Source: Pyrocephalus nanus
Lineage: Eukaryota > Chordata > Aves > Passeriformes > Tyrannidae
Reading direction: 5' to 3'
Assembly (NCBI GenBank): GCA_038380795.1
Contig: CM076261.1
Location: 37,473,866-37,537,865 of the forward strand
DNA: 64,000 nucleotides
Under the pieces are notes generated by a model, which saw nothing but the letters and a program-made list of their open reading frames with translations, ran no database searches and was not told the DNA's origin. The position numbers were made by a program, and so were the translations under genes. Shown here piece by piece: positions 1 to 11,044 of the stretch. Every line of letters starts with the position of its first letter. Within the stretch, counting starts at the first letter, position 1.

Positions 1-2681
1 GCCCTGGAAAAAGTAAGGTGGAATTGGAATTGTATGAATAAAGAACAAGAACAGTTCTTTATCTGTTTACAGGCATATTCTAAAATTCAAAGGGCAAAAT
101 ATTGTGTTTCATCTGAAATATAATGTTCATGTGCAAAACTGAAGAACAAAATCAATTACCATGCTGGTTTGCACGAATAACAGAGTTGCCAGTTTAAGGA
201 ACTGGCCATTATTAATGCATCTTTCTAACAGTCTCCTTTAAATTTGACAGTCAGACAGCAGTTACCCCAGAAGAGCCTTATGTACTTGTCTGCTGTTTTT
301 CACTTAATAAACATTTACTTGTTGATTATGTTTTCTCTCTCTTGTTCCTAAAATGGTAAATCTAACACCCTAAAATGGACAGGCATTTGTCTCAAATTCA
401 GCATTATTATTTACAAGATTTTGTGAAAGTATAAACAGTGATGTTGTGTTCCCTTTAATAACAAATGATTTATGCTGGGACATTTTAGTAGCTTTGTATT
501 ACCTTCTGACATGAGATCCATTAAGATGTCACAGCTGCAGCTGTGTGCTTATAATCTCTTTCACCTCACTTTGTGTTTTGGGGAGGGGAATGATATTGGA
601 TCAGGCGCACTCCCAGGGTATGGGATGGATTTGTTATTATTGGCAAAGACATGGAAGACATTTCATTCACTGCTTGATCTTCAGCCTATTGAGGTCACTA
701 GAAAAACTTCTATTGACTCAAGTGGTGCTGGATCAACCTCTCAGAGAGCTGATAAATGTTATCTAGTTCTTGTCAACAGTAAGAAAAGGAAAGTCAGTGT
801 GAGCTACAATAAACCGCACTGCTTTTGTCTGAAAAGAAAATGTCTACTTCCAACTTGTTTAAAGTACGGAAAGTTTCAACAACCAACAATAATTAGAAAA
901 TAATGATAATGAAATCCTCTTTCCTAACTGCATTTTTTTCCTAGTTTCTCCTCTTGCACTTTCTTATTGAATGATTTTTGCTGCCTCATTTCTTTGCCAC
1001 TTCCCAGGCTCTTCAGCTAACTTTCAGGCTTCTAAACATGCCATTCAGTATTTTTTTACCCTTCACAAAAGAGTATACTCACCTCCCATCTTGGCACTTC
1101 TTCACACATTTTCTTTTTTCTTTTTTTTTCTTTTTTTTGCTGTGACCTCTGTCCCATCTGCTTCTGCTGCTAGTTTTGTGTTAAACTGTCTGTCCTTTCT
1201 TTGTCAGTAGTTGCATCAGGTCTCAGGAGTGAAATGTCTTTGGAACACTGAATTTTTCAAATAATTTTGTAAGTAATTTAAAAGTCCTCCAACTGCCACT
1301 CACTGCTAAATCATTTTCCCAAACTGTTACCAGACAGTAATAGGCAGCACCCTTATTTTAGAAATCTGATGTAAAGGAGCTATATAGAAACTAAGAAATA
1401 TTAAGAACAAATTCCTTCTTGTCTCTACCAAAATAAATAGTCTTTTGGTTCTGTGATTATTTATCAGATTTAGCACTGTAAATATTAGCTATGAAAGTGA
1501 ATTAGCTTGTCTACTACTACTACGTTTTAGTTTACAGTAAAACATTCTTATGTCTTCTGTTTAGTCTAATCTAATTTCCCATGAAAACTTGAGTTGTATC
1601 CTCAACTTGAGGGAATTTTTTCCAGTCTGCAAGAGTTGCTTTGTCTTTCAGTATCTACTGAAACTTTTCAATGAATGTTAGAGACCCGTAATTTAAGGTT
1701 ACTATGTGAATAGTAACTATGTGAGGTTTCAAGTGAATCCACACCATTTATCTGTGGTGTCTTAGGAATTATTTGGTATGCACAGATAACTGTCCCCAAG
1801 TTAACTTGAAGGATGGTCAAGAGATAACCCTGTGCCATTAATTTTGGGTTCTTGAAACCATGGGCCATTTGTTTACAAAGAAAAATAGCAAGACTTAAAA
1901 GTATACCATTACAAGATCAGCATGAAAATCCTCTTAAATCTCACAACATGTAAAGGTTGCCAAGGTGCATATTATAATTTTCTCTGAACATGCACACACA
2001 CAAACACATAGGCAGAGGCAGATATACATGTTCATTTTAAAGGACTTTTCTTCTACACTAGCAAAAAGGGGAGAAAAAGAAAATCTCCTTCTGCATCACA
2101 GTCTGTAATGTTCTGCACTGCTTGCCATCGCAAAATGGCAACTGGACTGCATGCTGAGCTAGTTTACGTGACTTGGGATGCTCCATTAGCAAACAGAAGT
2201 GTGTAACAGTAAGAGTCCGCTTGCTCAAATATTGTGCTGTTGTGATGCTGGAACTCTTCACAGTCATTGATTTTTCTGTCTTCAGCAAGTATTAACATCT
2301 GCAGAGGGTTGCCTAGCTACAGAAAAATTAAGTTTATGCTCAGTACCAGGTGTGTACCTTGGCCCATGCAAGAACTTTGGTTCCCACAGGATCAGTATTG
2401 GGAAGCCGTCAGAGTACATTGCTGTTCCCTTCCAGTCTTGACAGACAGGCTTTCCTTTCCACTTTTAAAACCAAGGTACTGGGATACAGAGGTAGAGAGG
2501 TGGGAAATTGCACGTGTCGGCTTCCACTTCAGATACAAATTTACATATAATCCTTGGGGATTCAAACCAGATGACATAAGGTATGTTGAATATGGTGGGA
2601 AATGGAATGGGTCTCAGTTACACAGCTAGCCTTCCTACTTTGCTGGTTTCCTAGTTAGAGAAGCCAGGACCAGTTCATCAC
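1..2681. other. AT-rich non-coding stretch, no gene seen
   Basis: No recognisable exon, RNA gene or mobile element. Open frames occur on both strands (the longest at 472-903 plus and 2267-2629 plus), but none matches a family I know. They lack supporting context such as adjacent exons with consistent phase. A T-rich run lies near 1110-1140 and a short CA-rich patch near 1985-2005. The stretch is most likely intergenic or deep intronic. Confidence 0.6.
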
Positions 2682-3264
2682 TGTGTGGGTGTAACCCAAA
2701 CTGTGTATTCAACACCCTCTATGGCATTTCCCTGAAATTGTTAACAATAGACCATTTGCAGCAGCTGCCCAGAACACACCTGACCCCTCAGGCTATAAAT
2801 AGAGTCTTAAGAGGCCACATCCACAAGTAACAATCACCTATTGTGGAACTCCCCGCCCTGGGGGAGGTGCTAGGCATTCCTGCTTGAACCTGAGTGTATA
2901 TAATCTTAGGGTCTTGGGACTCATGGTACTACTTGTGGGATGCAGAGGAGGACCAGAACTTCAACCAGACTACAACCACCATTCTCGACCAGAGTGTGAC
3001 CATCACTCGCACCAACAGGTTCTTCTTCTCCCTTTATTTTTGAACTCAGGACCCATGTGGGGCTCAGCACGGGAGCCAACTAACACCATTCTGTTCGTGC
3101 CCCAGGGTGCTGGGTTATACATCTGGGGTTTTTTTGGGTTAAAACCAATTGTTCATCTGTATAATTGTATTAATATTATTATTTTTATTAAATTGTAATT
3201 CTGATTTATAATCTCTTTTGAGTTGGGTTAATTTCTCCTGCCAGTTTGCCTTTAAACCAGCACA
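2682..3264 (+). mobile_element. Probable solo LTR of an avian endogenous retrovirus (LTR 1)
   Basis: The segment starts TGTGTGGGTGTAA and ends TTTAAACCAGCACA. The reverse complement of the end (TGTGCTGGTTTAA) partly matches the start, giving the imperfect inverted TG...CA termini expected of LTRs. In plus orientation it holds a TATA-like box (TATAAATA at 2794-2801), a second TATA-like stretch near 2897, and an ATTAAA polyadenylation-type signal at 3187-3192. An AT-rich tail containing runs of ATTATT follows, resembling the 3' part of avian ERVL-type LTRs. Its composition differs from the flanks, with a more GC-rich middle. No retroviral reading frame lies next to it, so it is probably solo. 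I see no matching 5-bp target duplication: the flanks are ATCAC and GCTGG. The exact ends are therefore tentative, and decay or recombination between elements is possible. Confidence 0.55.
2794..2801 (+). promoter_or_regulatory. TATA-like box inside LTR 1
   Basis: TATAAATA lies about 110 bases from the left end of the LTR-like element and about 390 bases before its ATTAAA signal. This order suits a U3 promoter. It is inferred from motif and position only, and there is no evidence that it is active. Confidence 0.35.
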
Positions 3265-5771
3265 GCTGGTAGTCATTGTCTGTAATGTTCTGATAACAGA
3301 AAATAGTTTAATGTTAAGACACATTCTCAAGTGGAGAAGACTTGAGTTTTTCTGTTACATTATCATTTTAAGTTAAAGTGCAGAGAAATTCCTACAGAAG
3401 AAATGCCAGGCTTGTCAAGTTATCAGTTTGTTATGAGAATAGGAATGTTAGGAGAATAGGAGCTGCTTGTAGATGCAGCAGCAAGAAATTTTTTTCTTTA
3501 CTGAGATTTGAATCTTTATTTGAGATTTTAAGATATCTTTACATGGGTTTAATGTTCATGAAATAGAACAAATGGCAATGTTCAGAAGTTTCTTGTACAG
3601 CTCTGCATGCATATCTCCATCCTGATCTTCAAAAGATGTTCTTGGTCATTAGTTAAAGGGAATCAGCCAACAGCATCAATATTTTGTGACTGCTGCAACT
3701 AATAAAAAAATGAAACCATCAAACTGATTTTCACTAGCAGAAACTGAATATAGATATCCAGAATGTAACAGCTAATGTGTTTATCTTCTGTTTAACATCC
3801 TCCAGAATGTGTGTGTGAACTCTTTCATTTATGCATCTTTCTTTTAATATATCAGCTTTCATAAACTTCTTTGGAAAGCAGATAAGAAGCAAGATCATGA
3901 TAAGCCCTGCTTTGGGTATTGGTGATAGAAATTGGTTGTGCTGCCAATATAAAGGCATTTAGATCCTGTGCACCAGTGCAGTGCTGATGTTTTCTGCCTC
4001 CAAGAAGCAGTTACATGTAGCCTTAGATTAATGGGAATATGAAAACAGCAACCTTTAATTTTATGCAGCTAATATTTCAGAAAATATCAAAGCAATTGAT
4101 ATAGTATCAAATGAACTACAGAGTACAGTCTGAGTTACTTTTATCTTTCTATATACATGAGAAATTACCAAAACTATCCGACTGCTTTAAGACAAGTCTC
4201 TTCCTAAAATGATTCAGCAGTACAATATGTAACCATCTTATGAAATTCATTTAACACTGTTGTCCCTGGACAGGAAGTGAATTTCAATAATATAAATAGA
4301 ATGAATTAATTTTTAACTGTTGCCATGATTACCTGTCTAGCTGCATAGCTGTTGTCCTTTTGTTCTCTGTAAGCACATCCACTGAGGCACCAATTTTCAG
4401 GCTTTTGCCAGTCCTAAACCAGAAATTATCTGAAACATGGTGCATGCATATATGCAGAGTCCTGTGGGCATCAATGAGTGTAGTGATTAGTAAACTTATT
4501 CTAACCAGACAGTATTTAAGTGAAGAAAACATAAAGACAAAAGTGATTTCAAAGAAAGAGGCAGCACACAAGACTCTTTAAATTGATAAATCTTTTACAG
4601 TGACCTGAAGTGGACCAGAATTTTAAAAAAAACTTTAAAAACTTTTGTGGGCAAGTCCCAATGTTTCTGTCTGTTATTCATTGACTTGAGAAAAAGGGAG
4701 ATGCCCTTAAATTTCAATAGTACTTCTGTTTCCCCTGTTCTGGGACAGCAAGTGGAACAATAGGTGTGTGTATGAACAGATGGGTGGGCAGATAGATGGA
4801 TGGATGGATACAACCTAGAATTTTGAACAGTAAGAAATCAGCTTTGTCTTAGTAAGTCAATTTACTTGAAGACTGGCCAACCTAATTGCCATTGAAGCGT
4901 TAGCTTCTATTTTTTTTTTTATACTTCTTAAATTAACCCCCTTCAATAGTTTAACCAGCATCTGGTTTTCATAAATGTTTTAAGTGTACACTTAATTCCA
5001 TGACTACTGTATTCTTGATTATAGATTATATTCTTCAATGTATTTTAACTAGATCCCAAAAGAGTGTTTTTTGTTTTTTTTTTCAAGATAAGTTATTACC
5101 ACTGAATATTTAATAGCATGCTGTACATTATTCGTTTAAAAATTTTACCTCTCTTTGAGAATATCTTCTTGCCATGTTCTACATAATATGGATAAAGCTG
5201 ATGTCAGTGCACTTACTTCAAAGTGACATTGTTTTGTTTTGTGGGTTTTGTTTTGTTTTGTTTTGTTTTTTTTTTTTTTCCAGATTCCCTGACCCTCAAA
5301 CACTTAGGTATGTGCTTAGCTTTCTCCTTTATCAAGTATGTGGTACTACAACAGAGCCATATTTAAGCATGAGAATTTCTGTCTTTGTAGTTGGGCCTGG
5401 TTTTTCATCTCATCCAGGGCAGAAACCTTGGTCTAATATTCTATAACCTTATGAAAAAAACTGATCAGAAGGATGAAATCTATGAATTAATACTTAGTTA
5501 AGTCAATTTCCATGTGTCTCTTGATTTTTGTCACATTTGGCAATTAGGTTATAAAAGCTATTTACTTGTCCGCAAAGATTTGTTTCTTCATGACCTGTTT
5601 TATTCTCTTCTATAACTTGGAATGGAATGCATAATGCTGAATTACTTTAGACTGTGATGTTCAAAAGAGCAGGGTTAGGGTTTGAATACAAGATTGAGCT
5701 GAAAGAGAAGCTGAGTTGAGAAATAAAATGTATTACATGAAAATATCAATACTGCAAAAGCAGAGCAGAGG
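3265..5771. other. AT-rich non-coding stretch with two simple repeats
   Basis: No gene or mobile element is recognised. Simple repeats are a GATG/GATA tract at about 4791-4810 and a (GTTTT)n tract running into poly-T at 5231-5279. The latter ends TTCCAG, so it superficially looks like a splice acceptor, but the sequence after it meets a stop codon within three codons in one frame and no exon is evident. Confidence 0.55.
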
Positions 5772-6851
5772 ATCATAGAGTCAAGAATCATTTAGATTGG
5801 GAAAAACCTTTAAGGTCATCAGTTCCAACCATTAACCCAGCACTGTCAAGTCCCTCACAAGCCATGTCCCCAAGAGCCACATATACATGTGTTTTAATTA
5901 CCGCCAGGGATGGCAATTCCACCACTTCCCTGGGCAACCTGTTCCAGTGCTTGACAACTGTTTCAGTGAAGGAATGTTTCCTTACATAAAATCTAAACCT
6001 CCCATGGTTCAACTTGAGGACTTATCCTCTCTTCCTATTGCTTGTTACCTGGGAGAAGAGACAGTTCCTCACCTCGCTTCAGGCTCCTTTCAGGTAGTTG
6101 TAGAGAGTGATAAGGTCTCCCCTCAGCCTTCTTTTCTCCAGGCTAACCAACCCCAGCTCCCTGAGCCTCTCCTCATCAGACTTGTGCTCCAGACATTTCA
6201 CCAGCTCTGTTGCCCTTCTCTGGACACGCTCCAGTACCTCAATGTCTTTCTTGGAGGGAGGAGCTCAAAATTGAACACAGGATTTGAGGTGCGGCCTCAC
6301 TAGTGCTGAGTACAGGGGGACTCTAGAACTTCCCTAGTCCTGCTGGCCCCACTATTTCTGGTACAAGCCGGGATGCCATTGGCTATTTTAACTACCTGGG
6401 CATGCTGCCAGCTCATAATCAGGTGGCTGTCACCCAGCACCCCCAGGTCTTTTTCCTCCGTTCAGCTTTCCAGCCACTCTTCCCCCAACTTGTAGCACTG
6501 CATGGAATTGTTGTGACCCAAGTGCAGGACTCAATATTTCACCTTATTGAATGTCATACAATTGTCCTTGTCCCATCAATTCAGCCTGCTCAGAACCCTC
6601 TGTAGCCTTCCCACTCTCCAGCAGATCAACATTTTCACCCAACTTCGTGTTGTCAGTGAACTGACAGAGGGTACACTCAATCCCCTCATCCGGATCATTA
6701 GTAAAAATATTAAACAGAACAGACCCCAGTAATGAGCTTTGGGGAACCCCACTTATGACCAGCCATCATCTGGATTAAACTCCATTTACCACCCTTCCCT
6801 GGCACAGGCATCAAGCCATTTTATTATCTGTTGAAAAGGAGACAAATCCAC
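5772..6851 (-). mobile_element. CR1-type LINE fragment, 5'-truncated (3' end of ORF2 plus 3' UTR)
   Basis: Read on the minus strand, this is the 3' part of a CR1 non-LTR retrotransposon. The 3' end lies at the left (ATCATAGAGTC at 5772 is a decayed copy of the terminal ATTCTATGAT-type repeat), followed by the usual CR1 3' UTR text around 5800-5850. Just upstream on the minus strand, 6012-5788 encodes the ORF2 C-terminus, with KHWNRLPREVVE as the recognisable block. Further upstream, at 6750-6650, is decayed sequence from the reverse-transcriptase region around the LGPVLFN block. The protein frame is broken by many stops and shifts. About 1.1 kb survives of an element that is several kb when complete, the usual outcome of 5' truncation. 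The right boundary is approximate. Confidence 0.85.
5788..6012 (-). pseudogene. CR1 ORF2 C-terminal remnant
   Basis: This is the open minus-strand piece of the CR1 element described at 5772-6851. It encodes the end of the reverse-transcriptase polyprotein: a segment resembling FYVRKHSFTE, then the family's HWNRLPREVVE block, then the run to the natural ORF2 stop region. It has no start of its own (the first Met is incidental) and lacks the endonuclease and catalytic RT motifs, so it is a relic rather than a gene. The overlapping plus-strand open frame at 5887-6303 is only its antisense shadow. Confidence 0.8.
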
Positions 6852-8304
6852 CATGTGTGGAGCTAAATCTAAGTGAATATATATTTTGTGGGTTTTGAAT
6901 TTTTTGAAAAACATCTACAGAAATAAGGAAGCGGTTACGTAATCGATCAGTCAGTGTGTGTTATCTGCCACCACTGTGCCCATCAGAGTTTTGCCCATTC
7001 TAGTTTTACCAGAGATCCTGTATTTTTGGCTTTAATCTCATAGTTTAATCCCTTGAAGTCTTCTATTGTTAAGCATTGGTATCAATCAATCATGTTAATA
7101 GTTATTAAAACCATAGTACCTTAAAGGCTGTGACATAGTAGATAGTTCTTTCTAAAACATGCTCTGAATTTTATTGTTGAGAAGACACAGAGAGAGAGAT
7201 GTATATGTGGTATGTGCATATATGAACAGAGAAGTTAAAAAGGACTGAGTCTCTAACTGTTCTTTATGTAGGAGAGACAGGAAAGCAGAAGGGGAAGCAT
7301 TAACAGAGCAGTAGCGTGAGGAAAAAATCTCAGCCCTACTCAGTATTCAGCCCTTTGAGGAAAGAGTTTGCACCAGAATTCAGTGGACAATTAGATACAA
7401 GTTAATGGAAGGAGCTACTGACTCACATTTATGGTAATTAAATGACACAAATCTGACAGACTGGCTATTGTGAATGGAAAGAGTTTCTTTTGTGATTCTA
7501 TGATTCACTCTTTTAGCATATTTGCAGATTGAGGACTGACAGATTTGCTCGTTCTTATCCCCACAGAATTTCTATTCAACATTTTAATATTGGGCTGTGG
7601 GTAAAAGGTGAATGAATGTCATCATTACTGAAAATAGGCAGACACAAGGGATGGGACTAAAGGCAAAGTTTCAGCTGTAATACAAGAAGCTTGGACTTAA
7701 CTTTTCCCAAATTTGTAGCTACTTGGGATGGTGCTAATCTTGATTTTTGTAATTAAAACAAACCAAAAACACATGAACTAATAAGCATGTTTTGTACAGT
7801 TTAGCTGCTATGCAAGTACATGTAGCCATGAACTTCCTAAGCTTGTGGAAAAGATTCAAATCAAAAGCAGAGAGGAGCAAGAGGAGACTTAGTCCATCTG
7901 ACTTTGCTCTTCCTCTTGCTAGTTCTAGCCAAACTCACATCTGTTCCTGAGTCAAAGATAGTTGTAGAGCCTGCCTTCATCAAGTCATCCACTCTGAAAG
8001 AGCAGGATCTTTTACCTGTGATCATAAGAAAATTAATTCTTCCTGACTGAACCTTTAGGCTATGCACTCTGCTAAGTATAGTAAAACAAAGGGCAGTTCT
8101 TTTTTGTGAATACGGATGGATCTGTGCTTTGACAATTGCTAGTGATAGCTTTATAGAGTATTTTAGGACACTAAATTCCTGTTTACTGATCAAAAACTTT
8201 CATATATGATATATACCTATTTTTTGTAATTGTGAAATAATTCAGAAGGAGGTTCTCTACCTGCTATGCTTCATTTTTTTCTTCAAATTTCTTACAAATT
8301 GTAA
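6852..8304. other. AT-rich non-coding stretch; isolated CR1-like tail near 7491-7507
   Basis: No gene is recognised. The sequence TGTGATTCTATGATTCAC at about 7491-7508 resembles the CR1 3' terminal microsatellite in plus orientation. The preceding 250 bases are not recognisable as CR1, so it may be the end of a very old element or chance. A short AGAGAG tract lies near 7190. Confidence 0.45.
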
Positions 8305-9151
8305 TGCTGAGGCCTGAAGAACTGGCCCTGAGCCAAAGTTGACCTATAGGTGGACCCTCCAACCTAATATTATATTTGGCATAGTATTGCATTTAGCCAT
8401 ACATTTGCTTATTAACCAAGATGCTGTATAATCCTTAGTAATACTTTAAGAATATACATTCATGTTTGTTAGCACAGCACATTATTATTAATTAGTAAGG
8501 TTTGTATGTGTTATGAATATGAATTTTCAGCTAAGGCCATGAAAACAGTAGGCCTCACATGGTCGCAGATGGTACATATTTGAGATATCAATGTAGCCGT
8601 AATTCTGTACTTAGAGACTAGTCAAGGAAATGGGGCATTTGATAATAGTCCAAATTGACTTGCTTGGTCTCCCTCTGGGCCTTGGCCAGGCCTCAGGGGA
8701 AAACCAAGGAGAAGAAGAAAGCCAGATTGTTTTTCCACACCAATCGAGTGATATAAGCTGGTTGGTTTAACACTGCATAAGCTGTATAACCCTCTCACAA
8801 CAAAGATGGAGGCTTCCCCTATGGGTGGACACACTGGGTAGGATTTCCCAGTTACTGAGAAGAGGTTCTTCAGTCCTGCGCTGTGATCGGGGCCTTCCTA
8901 GCTGAAGTGCTGTATGGATGATGATAATTACTTAGGGTAACTTATGGTGTATCTCTCTCTTGATCACTATAAGACTTTCTTTGTAGTAATGATTAGGTGC
9001 ATTGCTAAGTATATCTTTTCATAAGCCACTGCTTCTTTTGTAATTCTTTACTGGTTTGCACTATAATAAACTTTTACACTTACTTTTTAAAGTTGGTGGC
9101 TGTGTTCCTTAAATCCATCCTCACTGATCGAGGTAGAGTAGGGGCAAAACA
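8305..9151 (+). mobile_element. Probable LTR of an endogenous retrovirus (LTR 2)
   Basis: The segment is of more mixed composition and is bounded by TGCTGAGGCC on the left and GGGGCAAAACA on the right. It contains TATA-like sequences near 8748 and 8783 and a good AATAAA polyadenylation signal at 9065-9070. About 80 bases then follow to a CA end, which fits a short R-U5. This order (TG, U3, TATA, AATAAA, CA) is what an LTR in plus orientation should show. There is no coding capacity and no clear target duplication (flanks TGTAA and AAAAT). The left boundary is the weaker one; a start near 8463 (TGTTTG) is an alternative. The family assignment is inferred. Confidence 0.45.
9065..9070 (+). terminator. 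AATAAA polyadenylation-type signal in LTR 2
   Basis: A canonical AATAAA hexamer lies about 80 bases before the proposed CA terminus of the LTR-like segment, the expected place for the R-region signal. Function is inferred from position. Confidence 0.4.
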
Positions 9152-10559
9152 AAAATGGCTGATCAAAATGTCTAAACTTTTCTGTAATTTTCACATCATA
9201 TGACTCCTCTAAAAATTTTTAAGTGCTAGTTAGTACTTGCACAAATTCTATTTCAGAGAATAAGACTAGCATCAGTCAGTGTATACAGAACCCAAATACC
9301 AGTGGTTTAAAAACCACTGCCAATTTACTTGTGCAATAGAAATGTACAATAGCTATAGAATTTTTAAACTAACCTGTAGATCTTAAAGGATTAATAAAAC
9401 TTGTCTATAGATTTCAACAGATTTGAAGTATTTATCCTGTCAGCATTTTCTGAAGCAACATTTTCTGTAACAGAAGCATTTTGCAGACCCTCAATTTTAA
9501 AATAATAAAGATCAAAAATATCCTATCTATTTAAAGTATTAGCATGTTTGGGTTTTTTTGGGTTTTTTTTGTGGATTTTTTGAGGGGAATGAGGGTGTGA
9601 TGGTTTTATTTTATTCCTTCCTGGACTGGATTAAATCAGTTTTAAATGTGATTTACCTGGGAATTTTTTTGGTTGGTTTTGGTTTTTTTTTTACTACTTA
9701 ATGCTACTTTTGGAATTCATACTGACTGCTTAGATGACTCTGAAGCTAGTTAGAAAATACGGAAATATTAAAAAGATGCATGAGTGCATCTTGGGAAGGT
9801 GGTATTATAGATGGAGAGCTGTCATCACATCCTTTACAATTACTTTATCATGTACTCCTGTGGTGTACACCTGTGGCTTGTTGGCAAGGTATTTAATTCA
9901 AAGGACTATTGAACACCATGCATTTTCATACAGAATCAGTGCAGAGTTATTTAACACAGGTGTTTCTGTAAATTTGTGATGCACTGGGAGATTCACGGTG
10001 TTTGGTAGCCTTCAAAATTACACCCACCACCTGTGTGGTGAAGTAGTTTGGAAATACCTCACTGATGTCAGTAATAACCTCTGCTGTGTTACAGTTAGGC
10101 ATCTGTGTGCATTTATGCTGAACCATGGTTCAAGCATACAATGATGAAATTTCTCAGATATTTGAATGTTACCAATATTTCCAAATATTCATTCTCTTAA
10201 AGGCACAGTACCTAGATGAGTCCTTTTTTTTTTTTTTTTTTTTTTAAAAACAGTACATTTCCAATCCTCCTGGAGGTGGACTGTGAGAAGTCAAACAAAT
10301 GTTACTGCATTCAAGAAATATTGTATCATGAAACATTGGCATGACTTTTATTCTCTAAAAGAATAAACATTTTAACATGTATATAATTTTAAATTATAAA
10401 AGTACCAGCACTGCTGAGACTGAAGGTGCTTGCATCCTTTTTTTTTTAACATTTAAAGGGTATTTTTGATTTGGTTTATTCTGAGTTTTTTGCATAAAGG
10501 TGAGACTCTTTCCACTTCTGTGAAATGTTTATATTTGAAATGCAGAGGTTCTAACCAGA
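9152..10559. other. AT-rich non-coding stretch with T-runs
   Basis: No gene or mobile element is recognised. GGGTTTTTT-type runs lie at about 9548-9700. A perfect short hairpin (AGTGGTTT / AAACCACT, 2-nt spacer) is at 9301-9318. A 22-base T-run is at 10224-10245. The T-run has no recognisable retroposed body next to it. Confidence 0.5.
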
Positions 10560-11044
10560 TTGTCATCTTCGCAAAGGAAAAAAACAAGTGCTCCCCCTGA
10601 GTTCTACCCAGCTAGTTGGTAGCTCCCATCTCACCTGCAGGGCAATTAGCCACAGTGAACTATGTACTTTTGTAGGCCCTTTGTGAGATGATGGATAAAG
10701 TTAAACCTAGAGGTGATTCAGAATTTTAAAGTAAAAAGTAGCTGCAACTACCTGGATGGACTGAAGTCGGCATGCTCCCCAGTACAATGATAAAAATCTG
10801 CTCAGAGAAACAGAATGCACTGTGGAATGAAGTGAAGATTATGTGGCCCTCCCCTTCAATTCTAATTCCAGCAGAATGGGAGATTATTGTGGTCTTGAGA
10901 ACGTACAGTACTTCTCTGACAAAGGAGAATCAAGATGTTCTGATGCTGAAGACAATGACCACATTGAACCCCCTCCTCAGGTGCCAAACCATGACCACCA
11001 CTACCGTCCCATTAAATGCACCAATCGTAAATAAAAGGTATTTA
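10560..11044 (+). mobile_element. Possible ERV internal 3' remnant upstream of LTR 3
   Basis: This stretch is more GC-rich than its surroundings and lies directly 5' of an LTR-like segment in the same orientation. It contains plus-strand open frames; the one at 10843-11034 is acidic and His-rich towards its end, ends just before the proposed LTR start, and has a compositional bias unlike the random frames elsewhere. I do not recognise the protein. Retroviral internal sequence is the simplest reading because of position, but an unrelated unique sequence is possible. Confidence 0.28.
10843..11034 (+). pseudogene. Unrecognised short ORF, possibly a retroviral 3' coding remnant
   Basis: This is 63 codons open, with an internal Met as first possible start. 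The residues include CGLENVQYFSD, an acidic DAEDNDH stretch, then PPPQVPNHDHHYRP and a basic end before the stop. There is no membrane segment and no retroviral catalytic motif. It overlaps another plus-strand frame (10772-11047). Its stop lies about 10 bases before the proposed LTR 3 start, the place where the last viral ORF would end. I cannot name the product. It is likely a decayed fragment and may be chance. Confidence 0.22.

Noticed and set aside
472..903. 143-codon plus-strand open frame as a possible gene
   Set aside because: No recognisable domain and no splice context; frames of this size are expected by chance across 64 kb on six frames.
5231..5300. (GTTTT)n tract ending TTCCAG as a possible 3' splice site
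   Set aside because: A stop codon follows within three codons in one frame and there is no exon-like sequence; a simple repeat explains it.
5887..6303. 138-codon plus-strand open frame
   Set aside because: It is the antisense of the CR1 ORF2 C-terminus at 5772-6851; the minus strand carries the recognisable protein blocks.
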